In this document: positions 1-12,749 of the stretch, piece by piece
Numbering within the stretch: position 1 is the first letter of the stretch
Layout of the letters: every line of letters begins with the position of its first letter
NCBI GenBank assembly: GCA_019321725.1
Contig: CM033110.1
Location: 14,377,278 to 14,441,277, forward strand
Source: Paulownia fortunei
Lineage: Eukaryota; Streptophyta; Magnoliopsida; Lamiales; Paulowniaceae
DNA: 64,000 nt
Direction: 5' to 3'
Position numbers and translations under genes: made by a program
Notes under the pieces: generated by a model
What the model was told of the DNA's origin: nothing
Databases searched by the model: none
What the model saw: the letters and a program-made list of their open reading frames with translations, nothing else

Positions 1-115
1 AATAAAACCTTAGGGCTATTCTTAAACACTTTAAGATCCAACTCTCCTCTTAGAAATGTGTTATTTATATCAAGTTGCCACAATTTCCAGTTTCTAGAAG
101 TAGCAAGAAAAAAAG
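1..115 (-). pseudogene. Ty1/copia reverse transcriptase fragment, cut by the window edge
   Basis: Read on the minus strand, one frame gives about 37 codons containing RNWKLWQLDINNTFL, which matches the copia reverse transcriptase block around the first catalytic aspartate (usual form QLDVNNAFL). The frame runs into the window edge; upstream of it (116-217) similarity fades. It lies just outside the LTR that begins at 218 and is in the opposite orientation, so it probably belongs to an older copia into which that element inserted. Assignment to copia is fairly firm; clade is not determined. Confidence 0.6.
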
Positions 116-228
116 GGATCTCACAATTAACATTTTTGCAATCGTGATGAACACCTCCTCATTGTTATAATTGTCCTAACAAACTAACTGGCTTGTCAGA
201 TTTTATAAATCTGTAACTGTAAGAATAG

Positions 229-2696
229 TGTAATATACCCGAGTCTCGCACTATTCACCTGTCCAATATAGTTCATGCATTTCATGCTATGTATGTGTCA
301 TTTGCATTTTTAATTGATATTTCATAATATACTATATTTTATATGATATTTTTAATAATTAAACTTTTGAAATGGTCACCCGATATTAGTTTCCAAATTC
401 TTTAACCTAATTGGTTGAATTGGTACTAAGATACGAGAATTTAGGTGTCAACTATTAGATACCATTACGATACACGTAAGTGAAAGAATGTATTGTTGTG
501 TTTATCGGTGTAGGATAAACTATGCAAATAAATTAATTAGAGAGAAAATAGTAACAGTAATGGTAATAATAATAATAAAGAAAGTAAGGACATTAACATA
601 TTAATTAAGAGGGTGTAAATTCTTACTAGAAAATAAACATGGGGGTTTATAAATAAATATCAAAATATTATGTACTAATTATATATATATATAAATATAA
701 TATATATATATACATATATATGTATAGATGTACGAAATATATATATATAAGTATATGTGTGGAGTATAATAAAAGGATACCATAATATGTATATATGTGT
801 ATATATATATACATGAATATATATACTACAAGTGTATAGTGTAGTAATAGTTATAATATATTACACATATGTTATAATATATTATATTAGGTTTTCTTAG
901 TTGTTAAGTAATAGTTATGTATTAACACACACACCACACACATGTCCGCACGGCAACAAAAAAAGAAAAAGAAAATAAAAGAAGAAGAAAAAGAAAGACA
1001 AAAAAGTAAAAAAAAAGAGGGTGCTCCAACAAATTTCAACTGTAGGAATTGATAAATTATTTTGGGTAAGTCCATTCTCATTTTCGTACAGATAAAAATA
1101 TATATTTATGCTATTTATTTCTAATTTGAAAGAAAGTTTTTTTTATTTGAATTAACTAATTATCTATCTGTGAGATCATAATTAATATACACTTTTAATT
1201 TGATATTAGTTATAAAAATTTAATTTTGTTATATGTATTAATTGGATGAATGAGTTAATTTAATTGAGGGATTAGTTGTAGGGATTATAACACATCAATT
1301 AGATAATATTAGAATAAATTTGAGATGAGAAATTAAGGTATTTAAAAGGTTCTAATTGGGGTAAAGTATAAATTTTAAGGTTTGATTGTTACTTAATTAA
1401 ATTTAAGATTTAAGATCTCTTATGAGATTTGATATAGAAACCTATTGGTTAAGAATGAAATTAATACGCTATACTTTTACAGGTTGCCTTAAATCTAAGG
1501 TTAAGGAGGAGAATCTTATTAACCTTCTGTAGGACATCAAATGTGAAATGTAAGTGAAAATCCATTTGCAACTACAATGCATGAACATAGTATTTCGTGC
1601 ATTATCTATATTAAAGATGATCCTTATGTATTGATGTGTGTATTGTGTGTATTATATATACATTATAGTGCATATATTGCTTGGATGATGGGACATATGA
1701 TCTATTGTATCATTGAACATGACATTCATCAGTATTTACATATTCATACATAACACGTGCTCACAGTTGAGGTTTTTGGCACGCATGACATTATTTCCAG
1801 AAAGAAAATATTTTGGTTGGCTACTACTAGTGTACCGAGGCCTGTGTGGCTTATTTATATGATATTTGGGGCACCGCGAGTATTACTTCTCGAAGGATCG
1901 TAGGGGTTAACAGAGGGTGTGCCTCTGGTGGTCACGAGAGGGTGGACCGTTTGACTGTGCCCTTATTGACGCCACTGGTGGGAAGACTTTTGGAGGGTCA
2001 TAGGGGAAGAAAGGGGGTGGACCTCTGGTGATCCGAGAAGATGGCCCCCGGACTGTGTCAATCTGTTTATAGCCATGTGATTATTGATATTGTTGAGAGC
2101 TCTATCCGATACATAGTAGGTGGGCTAAGGGTCCAGTGATGGAAAATAATTTTGAATGAACTATTTTCATGCATAAGTTTGCATTCTTGTCATGATTTCA
2201 TAGAAATACATTGCATTTATGTTAGATTATCCCTTCAGCATGCATGATTTTCACTTACTGAGCATTAGCTCATGTAGTTCATGCATTTATAGGTGAATTT
2301 GATGATACTTGAAGCCATGGACTTATTGAGCGAGCAGCTGGAGCTCCTACAGGTTTTGAGGATAGTGTACATGGATGACGACTTGTTGGGCTAGTTGGTA
2401 ACTTATTTGATTTTGGAGTCTATTGTATTATGTTTTGGAAGTTGTACAGTGTGTTACTTTTAAAACTTTTCTGTACATGGGTATGTAAATATTATGATTG
2501 TTATGGATCCTCTGCAGGTGTATATATATATATATATATATATATTAGTTTGTGAGTGGAAAAATAGTTTATTATTTATTTATATATTATAGAAAAGAAA
2601 AAAAAATTATGCATGCACACATGATTTATCATGTCAAAATTATTATTATTATTATATATATATAATATATATATATATATAGTATGGGGTGTTACA
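229..2696 (+). repeat. 5' LTR of the Tekay-like element
   Basis: This is the first of two long copies, 2,468 bp, TG...CA bounded, ending directly before the primer-binding site. It contains long (TA)n runs near 684-830, 2,520-2,545 and 2,650-2,680. A more GC-rich block near 1,830-2,050 has repeated GTGG(A)CC(T)CTGGTG phrases. It differs from the 3' copy by scattered substitutions and indels, which indicates an old insertion; exact identity was not computed. Confidence 0.92.
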
Positions 2697-2699
2697 TAG

Positions 2700-2715
2700 T
2701 GGTATCAAAGCCCGG
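2700..2715 (+). other. Primer-binding site, initiator tRNA-Met type
   Basis: TGGTATCAAAGCCCGG begins three bases after the LTR end. It matches the plant initiator tRNA-Met site TGGTATCAGAGC with one change in the first 12 bases. Confidence 0.85.
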
Positions 2716-3389
2716 TCACAGGTTCTGTAGACTGTCCATGTACATAAACTTGGAACTTGTGGAAGCACCACCTTACTCGTAAATTTTATTTTATTATGTA
2801 ATGCATTATTATTTCATGAATTATATTGGCCATGTTCTAAAATAGTATTGCAGCCATGACAAGAACAAGGACTAAGAGTAGTGGTGGAGGTAGAAACTAA
2901 GAATGAGAGACACTTATGCCAAATGATGATTGGGACACTATTATAAGCCGACTTACAGAACTTATTCAGTGACAGTCGGAACAAATTCAACAACTCATCT
3001 AATAGAGGGATGTGGGTAGGCAACAGAGAGCTAAAATGAATCAACCACAGCCCCGAGCAGAACACATGGAGATAGTTGGGTAAAGATTCAGGAAACTCAA
3101 TCCACCAATATTTGAAGATGCGGTAGATCACACAGCTGCAGAGGATTGGCTGAGAACCCTAGAAAATATGTTCCAGTATAGCAGAGTCCTAGAGGAAGGG
3201 AATATGATATACGCCTCTTTTATGCTTTGTGAAAGTGCTAGACACTGGTGGGATACAATGATGAGCATAGAAGATCCCTTTTACTATGACTTGGGAAAGA
3301 TTTAAAGAGTTATTCAGGAACAAATACTTCACTGTGCCTGTTCGTGTAATAAAGATGAATGAATTTATACAGCTGTGGCAGGGAGCTAT

Positions 3390-6263
3390 TGTGATACCCG
3401 AACCTCTTACTACTCATATGGCCAAATATGATTCATGCATTACGTGTTAATTTTATATGCTAATTGCATTTCTATTGACATTGCATAATTTATTTCATTT
3501 TATAAAATATTTTTGAATATTAAACTTAATTCTGAAGCTCTTGCCCGGTATTAGTTATTGAATTTTCTAATCTAAGTAGTTGATTTTATATTGAAATAAG
3601 AATAAAATGAGGTGGATCAATATTAGATATAGATGGGATATATAGGTTATAATTTTGGAAGTGTTAAAAGTGTTACTAGTAAGCTTATACGGTTTAATTT
3701 GATTTGATCAAGTTATTTCAAAAGTATATATTTGTAAATTAACATACTTGGGATATTAGACATGATATAATGTGATTTAAGTGTCCTATTACAAGGCCCA
3801 TATATGCATATGATTTTAGAAATGCAAACTTGATATTTCGTTAAGAATCGGATGTGAATCGGTTTGGAGATCGAATGAACGGACATAGGAAATAACTATG
3901 GGAATGAATGGTGACTAAGATAGATTGCAACCAAATAAAAATAGGTGAGACACACAAGATTAGGGCTGCAAGATAAGGGAGAAAATCAGATTTTGCTATT
4001 TACTTGCCACCTCATGCTTTCTTATTAAGCTTAAGCTAACATCTCAAGCTAACACCTCAAACCCTTCACCCTTAAGAAACGACCAGACCCTCATTTCAGC
4101 CATTTTCATCTTCCAAACACACACCTTAAGGTCTCCAAGTGATCCAAATTGATTCCAAGTTGAAATAAAAGCAAGAAAAGTAAAGAAGAAGTGATTACCA
4201 TCAAGTTAGCCTCAAAATCTTCATAGGTAACACTTATCTACGGTTTTGCCTTTGGTTTTTAGATTATTATGAATGATTTTATTGTTTATTAAGCTTTAAA
4301 TATCTCTTATAAAGGTGTTAGGAAGTTTTTAGTTAGACTTTGGTGCACGAAGAAAGGGTTTTGAATGACAAACACTTAATAGGAAATACTTGTGGCAGAA
4401 ACTGTCATCTTACTATTTTCTTGTGTTTTAGGCTTCAAAAGTGTATGGTATGTTGAATAAAACCTATAATTATTACCATTTACATGACCATATATGAGTT
4501 AAGAGTATTGGAATGAAGTTTTATCAGTTGGAAATTGAAATAGAGAATGATATTGGAGAAACACTCAAACTGCCAAAATAGCAAAATCTGTTTTGGTGTG
4601 CTGTGAAGGAAACTGAATTAAGGGAGCTAAATCCATTATTTTTGGTAATATTATGACCTATTTATCTCCTTATATATGTTATCTAAGTATGGTGAAAATG
4701 TTGGAGTGATTGAATATACTTAATGGTGCCAAAACCATTAATGTCATGAAGTGTGCAAAACTGTCACGGTAGGAAACAATCTGTTTCAGTATGTCGTGAA
4801 GAGAGCTGAACTTGGAAAGCTATATCCGTGATTTTAAGAAATTATATGATATGGTTACATTTATATACATTTTATCTAAGTGTGGTAAAAATTTGGGAGT
4901 GATTGTATATGCTTAGGGATGTTAAAATTATCATGCAACTAAACTTGACAGCAAGAAAATATGAAAATGTGAATCTGCCACATTTGATCACTTAGCATGT
5001 TTCAACCTAGACATGTTGCTATTGAGTGTTAAAAATTAGGCACATGCTATTAGATTTATAATACTTCAATTACATGATGTTTTCATGTATTTAAGATGAG
5101 AAATTGAGGTATTTGAGGGCTATATTGGGTTCTAGTTTGTGAAAGCTTGATTGTTAGCTTATAGCTTGGTGTTTAAGGTCTAGTATGAGAATTTGTGCTT
5201 TCAACTTGCCAAAATGGGAATGGTGCTTGATGTTGGGTAATATTACAGGCTATTTTACATCTAAGGTTGGAGAGGAATACTAAACAAATTTAGACTAAGC
5301 CACCAACCAAGTGAAAGTTAAGTAAAGATTCATGTGCAACTACAATGCATAAACATAGTAAATGTATGATTTATATGTAATACCATTGATCATATGTGCG
5401 TAGTCGAGGGCATGCATTACTTTTATTCATGTCCATTGAGCATACATACATGGGCATTGGCACGTGCATACATCATATACAAGCATTGTGATAAATCGTG
5501 CATTGCACGGCATGATTCTGAGAAAGGAAAATGTTTTACTGACCACAACTAGTGCACCGAAGCATGCATGGATTTGCATGGTTTTATGCATGGATTTGCA
5601 GGTTCGCGTGCATGGATTTTCATGCGTATGAGTGTGCATGGATTTGCATGCTTTTATGATTATTAGCCATTGGATTATGGCGATGTGCAGAGCTCTTTTC
5701 CGGTGTATGGGATAGTAGCGTTGGTCAGGGGCCCAAGAAAGAAATGATTTTGAGAGAAATATTTGATGTATAAAATTACATTGTCGGCATAGCATTTTGA
5801 GATGCATGACTTGATATTGTAGATTATTTTTTGACATGCATAATCTTTACTTGCTGAGCGTTAGCTCATATAGTTTATGCATTGTAGGTGAGTCTGGTGA
5901 TACTTGATACCATAGACTTACTGGGCAAGCTGTTGGGGTTCCTACAGGTTCTGAGGATCAGTGTACATGGATGACGACCTGTTGGGTTGATTGTTAACTT
6001 ATTTGATTTTATAGTCTATTGTATTAGGTTTTTGGATTTATACTATGTGTTACTTTTATAACTTTTCTATACACGGGTATATAAATATTATGATTGTTAT
6101 GGGTCCTCTGCAGGTATATATATTAGTCTGTGAGTGGGAAAATGTTTATTATTTATTAATATATTACACGAAAAAAAAAATAATGCATGCACACATGCTC
6201 TATCATGTTAAATTTTACTATATATATATATATATATAGTTGTGTAGTAATGGGGGTGTTACA
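3390..6263 (+). mobile_element. Solo LTR of a related Tekay-like family inside gag
   Basis: A 2,874-bp block begins TGTGATACCC and ends GGGGTGTTACA. It is flanked by a perfect 5-bp duplication GCTAT (3,385-3,389 and 6,264-6,268), and gag resumes cleanly after it. No internal coding region or primer site is present, so it is a solo LTR, normally left by recombination between the two LTRs of one element. Its last 900 bp or so (shared phrases around 5,930-6,000 and 6,060-6,263) clearly resemble the host LTR, while the first half is largely different. It therefore belongs to a sister family. Confidence 0.93.
5560..5660 (+). repeat. Short GCATGGATTTGCATG minisatellite in the solo LTR
   Basis: Four imperfect copies of a motif around GCATGGATTTGCATG occur in about 100 bp. 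The motif contains the near-palindrome ATGCAT. It lies at the place where the host LTR family carries its GC-rich block, so it is a family difference. Confidence 0.7.
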
Positions 6264-6769
6264 GCTATGACAGTCGGGGAGTATATTCAAAAATTTGAAT
6301 AATTGTTTAGGTTTGCCACGCATATGGTCAGCACTGATGCATTGAAGGTAGAGAGATTCCTTGAAGGTTTGAGGCTAGAACTATACAGAGATGTTAATAT
6401 GGCAGGAATTCAAAGAGTCACATATTCACAGATTGCTGAGAGAGCATTAGTTGTTGAACAAGTTGAACTCAGAATTGTTCATGCACAGGAAGTCCGTCGC
6501 CAATTAAGCAAGAATAAGAATAGAGATGGGGTGGAAATGAAAAGAAGAGACTATTCCGATCGAAACTAGGGCAGCAACAGTGGAACAAAATAAGAGACCA
6601 AAGATAGAGCAGGGGAAAATGCTAATGCCATAATCTATGTGCCCTAGATACGACGGTCAACATATGGGAAATTGTCCTACAAATCCTAGAAGGTGCTATG
6701 TATGTGGAAAGGTTGGTCATATTGCAAGAACATGCTTGGAGAACCCAAACTCTACAAAGCAACATAATG

Positions 6770-9700
6770 TACCAGCTAGAGTCTTTATCATCACTAGAGC
6801 AGATGCAGAGGTAAATCCATCGGTAGCGACATGTAAACTTTTTATCCATGATACTCGAGCATTCACACTATTTGATTTAAGAGCTACACATTCATTTGCG
6901 TCTACTGAGTATGTGAAGAGGCTGGGTAGGGCACCTGATGTAACAAAAGTTAGTTACAATGTGATGATTCCTTCTGGAGACTTAAAGCAGACCAATCAGA
7001 TTTTGAAAGCATGTGCCATTCCTATTGAAGGTAGATAACTATATGTTGATCTGATTGTATTGGCCATGAATGACTATGATATAATTTTGGGTATGGACTG
7101 GTTATCAACTGTGCTTCCATAGATTGACAGAAAAAAACAGTGACATTCTAACCTCCTAGAGAAGAATCTTTTATTTTTGCTAGGATTATGATGAGATTCA
7201 GATTCCCACTAATATCAGTGTTGAAGGCACAAAGTTTACTAGAAGCTGGCTGTGAGAGATATTTAGTCAGTATTATGAGCATTGAAGAACAACACCATCC
7301 TATTATTAGTGAAGTATTAGTGAAGTACCAGTGGTCTAGGAATACCCTAAAGTATTTCTAGATGATCACCTTGGTTACCACCCAATCGTGAGATAGAGTT
7401 TGTTATTGACCTGCAACAGAGAACGTCTCCAATTTCAAAATCCCCATACCGAATGGCTCCATCTGAGTTAAATAAATTGAAGATACAATTACAGAAATTG
7501 TTGGAAAAGGGTTTTATCAGACCTAGCTTTTCACCGTGGGGTGCACCCGTCCTGTTTGTACGAAAGAATGACGGTACAATGAGACTGTGTATAGACTACC
7601 AAGAATTGAATAAGGTTACAATCAAGAATAAATATCCTTTACCTCGAATTGACGATTTGTTCGATTAGCTCTAGGGTACAGTAGTATTTTCAAAGATTGA
7701 TTTACGATCTGGGTACCATCAACTGAAAATAAAAAAAGATAACATTTCGAAGACAACATTTCGCACGAGGTATGGACATTATGAATTTCTAGTGATTCCA
7801 TTTGGATTGACTAACACCCCAACAACTTTCATGGACCTGATGAACCAGGTATTCAGAGATTTTCTGGATAAATTTATTAATGTGTTTATCGATGACATCC
7901 TGATTTACTCCAAAACAAAAGAAGAGCATGTGACATATTTGAAAATGGTGTTAGAGGTTTTAAAGGCAAAATAATTATATGCTAAATTCAAGAAATGTAA
8001 ATTTTGGTTGGACCGAGTGGTATTCTTGGGACATGTCATATCAAGGCAGGAATATCAGTAGATCCAAGTAAAGTAGAAGCTATTAATAGCTGGTCACAAC
8101 CTACAAATCCTTTAGAAGCACGTAGTTTTCTTGGTTTGGCTGGATACTACCGTAGATTTGTAGAAGGATTTTTCAAGATTGCTTTCCCTTTAACACAGTT
8201 AACACGAAAGGGTATAACATTTAAATGGACAGAGGCATGCGAGCAAAGTTTCCAAGAATTGAAGAAGAGATTGACATCAATACCCATTCTTTCAATTCCA
8301 TCAGGTACTGGAGGTTTTGTAGTTTATAGTGACGCTTCGAAGAATGGCTTGGGATGTGTACTGATGCAAAATGGGAAAGTGATTGCATATGCATTGAGGC
8401 AGCTGAAAGAATATGAAAGAAATTACCCTACACATGATTTGGAGCTTGCTGTAGTGGTATTTGCACTGAAGATATGGAGGCACTATCTATATGGAGAACG
8501 GTGTGAAATCTATACGAATCACAAGAGCTTAAAATACTCTTCACACAAAAAGAACTAAATATGCGACAACGAAGGTGGTTGGAGATAGTGAAGGATTATG
8601 ACTGTGTTATCAACTACCATCCGGGTAAGGCTAATGTGGTGGCAGATGCACTGAGTAGAAAATTAATACAAGGTACCACAACTACTATTTTTGTTCAGAG
8701 ACCAGAGTTAATTGAATTCTAGAAAATGAATGTGGAGATTATACAGTTGGGAGAAATGGAAATAAAGTTAGCAGCCTTGACACTCTTACCGACATTAATC
8801 GACAAAATTCAATAGGGACAACAAGGGGATGAATATTTTACCAAAGTGAAGAAGGATATTGCTTCGGGGGTGCCGTCTGATTTTAAAATATCTGTGAATG
8901 AAGTGCTGCAATTTAAGGGACGATTGTACGTGCCCTATGTGGATAACATCAGAAAAGATATTATTGCAGAGGCACATTCAACACCTTATTCAATACATCC
9001 AGGAGCTACCAAAATGTATAGAGACTTGAAGATGCATTACTAGTGGCCAAGTATAAAAAGAGATATTGCACAGTACGTAGACCAATGTTTGACATGCCAA
9101 CAGATAAAAGCAGAACACTAAAGACCAGCCGAAATTTTGCAACCTCTGCTTATTCCAGAATGAAAATGAGAAAGAATCACTATGGACTTTGTGGTGGGTT
9201 TACCTAAGACCGTGAAAGGTCATGATACTGTTTGGGTGATTGTGGACAGATTAACTAAATCAACTCATTTTCTTCCTATTTGTTCAACATATTCCATAGA
9301 CCGATACGCACAGATATACATACAGGAAGTGGTTAGACTCCATGGTTACCACTATCCATTACTCCTGATAGGGACTCGAGATTTCTGTCTACCTTTTGGA
9401 GAAGTCTACAGAGGACATTGGGAATGCAATTATCTTTTAGTACTGTATATCATCCTCAGACCGATGGGCAATCTAAACAAACAATACAAACCTTAGAAGA
9501 TATGCTTAGAGCCTGCGTATTGGATTTCCAAGGACAGTGGAGCAAGTATCTTCCTTTGGTGGAATTCTCATATAACAATAGTTATCAGGCTACAATCGAG
9601 ATAGCTCCTTATGAAGCACTGTATGGCAGAAAATGCAGATCTCCAGTTCACTGGGATGAGGTAGGTGAAAAGAAACTTTTAGGCCTGGGCATGATTCGGG

Positions 9701-10215
9701 AAATGACAAAGGCTGTGTTATAAATCCAAAAAAGAATAGAAACTGCCTAGAGTCGACAGAAAAGTTATGCAGACCAAAGAAGGAGGATGCTACAGTTTGC
9801 CATAGGAAATCAAGTGTTTCTCAAGGTAGCTCCAATAAAAGGTATTATGCGATTTGGGAAGAAAAGAAAGTTGAGTCCTAGATATATTGGTCAATTTTCT
9901 ATTACCAAAAGAATAGGTAATGTTGCTTACAAACTTGATCTGCTACATCAATACCTCAAGTACATAATATATTCCACGTATCCATATTGAGAAAGTATGT
10001 TGCGAATTCATCCCACATTCTACGAAACGAACCAATAGAGTTGAGATCATATTTGAGTTACGAGGAAAAATATGCCAAGATTCTACTACGGGAGATAAAG
10101 CAACTTAGAAATAAGAAAATCCCATTAGCCAAGGTACTGTGGAGAGACCAGTCAATGAAAGAGACTACATGGGAAATGAAAGATGAAATGAGAGCCAAAT
10201 AACCAGAGCTTTTTC
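6770..10215 (+). pseudogene. Broken pol: protease, RT, RNase H, integrase, chromodomain-like tail
   Basis: Protease is visible near 6,850-6,905, with the usual DSGATHSF active-site block reading DLRATHSF, so two active-site residues are changed. Reverse transcriptase runs about 7,390-8,060, with [16 protein letters not shown], then a stop at 7,666, then the catalytic box FIDDILIYS intact near 7,886. RNase H (8,300-8,560) has YSDAS and DLELA, but the usual TDHKSL block reads TNHKSL, losing an acidic residue. Integrase has the H..H..C..C region (8,980-9,110) and a core with a frame change near 9,360; the expected glutamate after PQTDGQS is lysine. The tail at 10,070-10,215 (REIKQLRNKKIPLAKVLW) fits the chromodomain-like end of Tekay elements. 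At least six stops or frame changes make it non-functional. Confidence 0.9.
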
Positions 10216-10247
10216 GGTAAGCAAAATTTCGGGGATGAATTTTTCAT

Positions 10248-10258
10248 AAAGGGAAGGA
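10248..10258 (+). other. Polypurine tract before the 3' LTR
   Basis: AAAGGGAAGGA lies immediately 5' of the TG that opens the 3' LTR, as expected for the plus-strand primer of a Ty3/gypsy element. Confidence 0.85.
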
Positions 10259-10763
10259 TGTAATACCCGTGTCTCGCGCTACTCACCTAGCTAATATAGT
10301 TCATGCATTTCATGCTACGTATGTGCCATTTGCATTTTTAATTGATATTTCATAATGCACTATATTTTATATGATATTTTTAATAATTAAACTTTTAAAG
10401 TGGTCACCGGATATTAGTTTCCAAATTCTTTAACCTAATTGGTTGAGTTGGTACTAAGATACAAGGATTTATGTGTCAACTATTAGATACCATTGCGATA
10501 CACGTAAGTGAAAGGAGACATCGTTGTGTTTATCGGTGTAAGATAAACTATACAAATAAATTAATTAGGGAGAAAATAGTGATAGTAATGGTAATAATAA
10601 TAATAAAAGAAAGTAAGGACATTAACATATTAATTAAGAGGGTGTAAATTCTTACTAGAAAATAAACTTGGGGGTTTATAAATAAATATCAAAATATTAT
10701 GTACTCATTATATATATAAAAATATAATATATGTATATATATATATATATGTACAGATGTACG

Positions 10764-10796
<33 letters not shown>

Positions 10797-12744
10797 TATA
10801 TGTGTGGAGTATAATAAAAGGATACCATAATATGTATATATATACTACACGTGTATAGTGTAGTAATAGTTATAATATATTACACATATGTTATAATATA
10901 TTATATTAGGTTATAATATATTATATTATATTAAGGATAAGTATACATATGTTATAATATATTATATTAGGTTTTCTTAGTTGTTAAGTAATAGTTATGT
11001 ATTAAAACACACACCACATACACACATCCGCACGGCAGCAAAAAAAAGGAAAAGGAAACAAAAAGAAGAAGAAAAAGAAAGAAGAGAGAAAAAAAGAAAA
11101 GAAAAGAGAGGGTGCTCCAACAAATTTCAACGGTAGGAATTGAAGAAATTTTTTGGGTAAGTCCCTTCTCATTTTTGTATCGATAAAAATATATATTTAT
11201 GCCATTTTTTTCTAATTTGAAAGAAAGTTTTTTTTATTTGAATTAACTAGTTATCTATCTGTGAGACAATAATTAATATACACATTTAATTCGAAATTAG
11301 TTACAAAGATTTGATTTTGTTATCTTGTATTAATTGAATGAATGAGTTAATTTAATTGAGGGATTGGTTACGGGGATTATAACACATCAATTAGATAATA
11401 TTAGAATAAATTCGAGATGAGAAATTAAGGTATTTAAAAGGTTCTAATTGGGGTGAAGTATAATTTTAAGGTTTGATTGTTACTTAATTAAATTTAAGAT
11501 TTAAGATCTCTTATGAGATTTGATATAGAAACTTATTGGTTAAAAATGAAATTAATACGCTATACTTTACAGGCTGCCTTACATCTAAGGTTAGGGAGGA
11601 GAATCTTATTAATCTTCAGTAAGACATCAAAGGTGAAATGTAAGTAAAAATCTATTTGTAACTACAATGCATAAACATAGTATCTCGTGCATTATCTATA
11701 TATTAAAGGTGATCCTTATGTCTTGATGTGTGTATTGTGAGTATTATACATACCTTATAGTGCATATGTTGCTTGGATGATGGGACATAGGATCTATTGT
11801 GTGATTGAACATACCATTCATCAGCATTTACATATCCATGCATAACACGTGTTCACAGTTGAAGTTTTTGGCACACAAGGCATTATTTTCAGAAAGAAAA
11901 TCTTTTGGTTGACTACTACTAGTGTACCGAGGCCTGTATGGCTTATTTATATGATATTTAGGGCGCCGCAAGTATTACTTCTCGGAGGATCATAGGGGTT
12001 GATAGGGGTGTGCCTCTGGTGGTCACGAGAGGGTGGACCACTTGACTATGCTCTTATTGACGCCGCTGGTGGAAGACTTCTAGAGGGTCATAGGGGAAGA
12101 CAAGGGGTGGACCTCTGGTAATTCGAGAAGATGGCCCCCGGACTGTGTCAATCTGTTTATAGCTATGTGATTATTGATATTGTTGAGAGCTCTATCCGGT
12201 ACATAGTAGGTGGGCCAAGGGCCCAATGATGGAAAATAATTTTGAATGAACTATTTTTATGCATAAGTTTGCATTCTTGTCGTGATCTCGTAGAAATACA
12301 TTGCATTTATGTTAGATTATCCCTTCAGCATGCATGATTTTCACTTACTAAACATTAGCTCACGTAGTTCACGTTTGTAGGTGAGTTTGATAATACTTGA
12401 AGTCATGAACTTACTGAGCAAGTGGCTAGAGCTCCTATGGGTTCTGAGGACCAGTGTACATGGATGACGACCTGTTGGGCTGGTTGTTAACTTATTTGAT
12501 TTTGGAGTCTATTGTATTAGGTTTTGGGATTTGTACTATATGTTACTTTTAAAACTTTTCTGTACATGAGTATGTAAATATTATGATTGTTGTGGATCCT
12601 CTGTAAGTATATATATATATTAGTCTGTGAGTGGAAAAATAGTTTATTATTTATTTATAAGTTATAGGAAAGAAAAAAAAATTATGCATGCACATAGAAT
12701 TTATCATGTCAAAATTAAATATATATATAGTAGGGGGTGTTACA
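10259..12744 (+). repeat. 3' LTR of the Tekay-like element
   Basis: Second LTR copy, 2,486 bp, with the same termini as the 5' LTR and followed by the duplicated AATAG. Compared with the 5' copy it has a longer (TA)n run at about 10,770-10,795. It also has a local duplication of roughly 60 bp at about 10,908-10,970, in which the TTATAATATATTATATTAGG phrase is repeated. Confidence 0.92.
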
Positions 12745-12749
12745 AATAG

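Larger units (their letters stand above)
2855..6740 (+). pseudogene. Broken gag of the Tekay-like element, split by a solo LTR
   Basis: A start-like ATG at 2,855 opens a frame with many stops. From about 3,064 it shows chromovirus gag features: FRKLNPPIFE, then AEDWLRTLENMFQYSR, then ARHWWDTM. A one-base frame change near 3,285 shifts the WERFKELFRNKYF block. At 3,389 the gene is cut by an LTR insertion and resumes at 6,264 with AMTVGEYIQKFE, then an in-frame stop, then a readable stretch at 6,303-6,567. A CCHC zinc knuckle (CYVCGKVGHIARTC) lies near 6,693-6,734. It would have encoded the structural capsid/nucleocapsid protein and is non-functional. Confidence 0.85.
229..12744 (+). mobile_element. 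Full-length Ty3/gypsy chromovirus (Tekay/Del-like), nested insertion
   Basis: Two long LTRs (229-2,696 and 10,259-12,744) both begin TGTAATA and end GTGTTACA. The element is flanked by a perfect 5-bp direct duplication AATAG (224-228 and 12,745-12,749). A primer-binding site like initiator tRNA-Met follows the 5' LTR, and a polypurine tract precedes the 3' LTR. Domain order is gag, zinc knuckle, protease, reverse transcriptase, RNase H, integrase, chromodomain-like tail, as in Ty3/gypsy chromoviruses. Very long LTRs, the tRNA-Met primer site and the tail fit the Tekay/Del lineage. All reading frames are broken, so it can no longer make its own proteins. Confidence 0.93.

Noticed and set aside
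1846..2031. Open frame in the GC-rich part of the Tekay LTR
   Set aside because: The same region of the 3' LTR has frame-breaking differences; composition effect.
5427..5837. 136-codon minus-strand open frame
   Set aside because: It lies inside a solo LTR and is produced by its minisatellite; no protein similarity.
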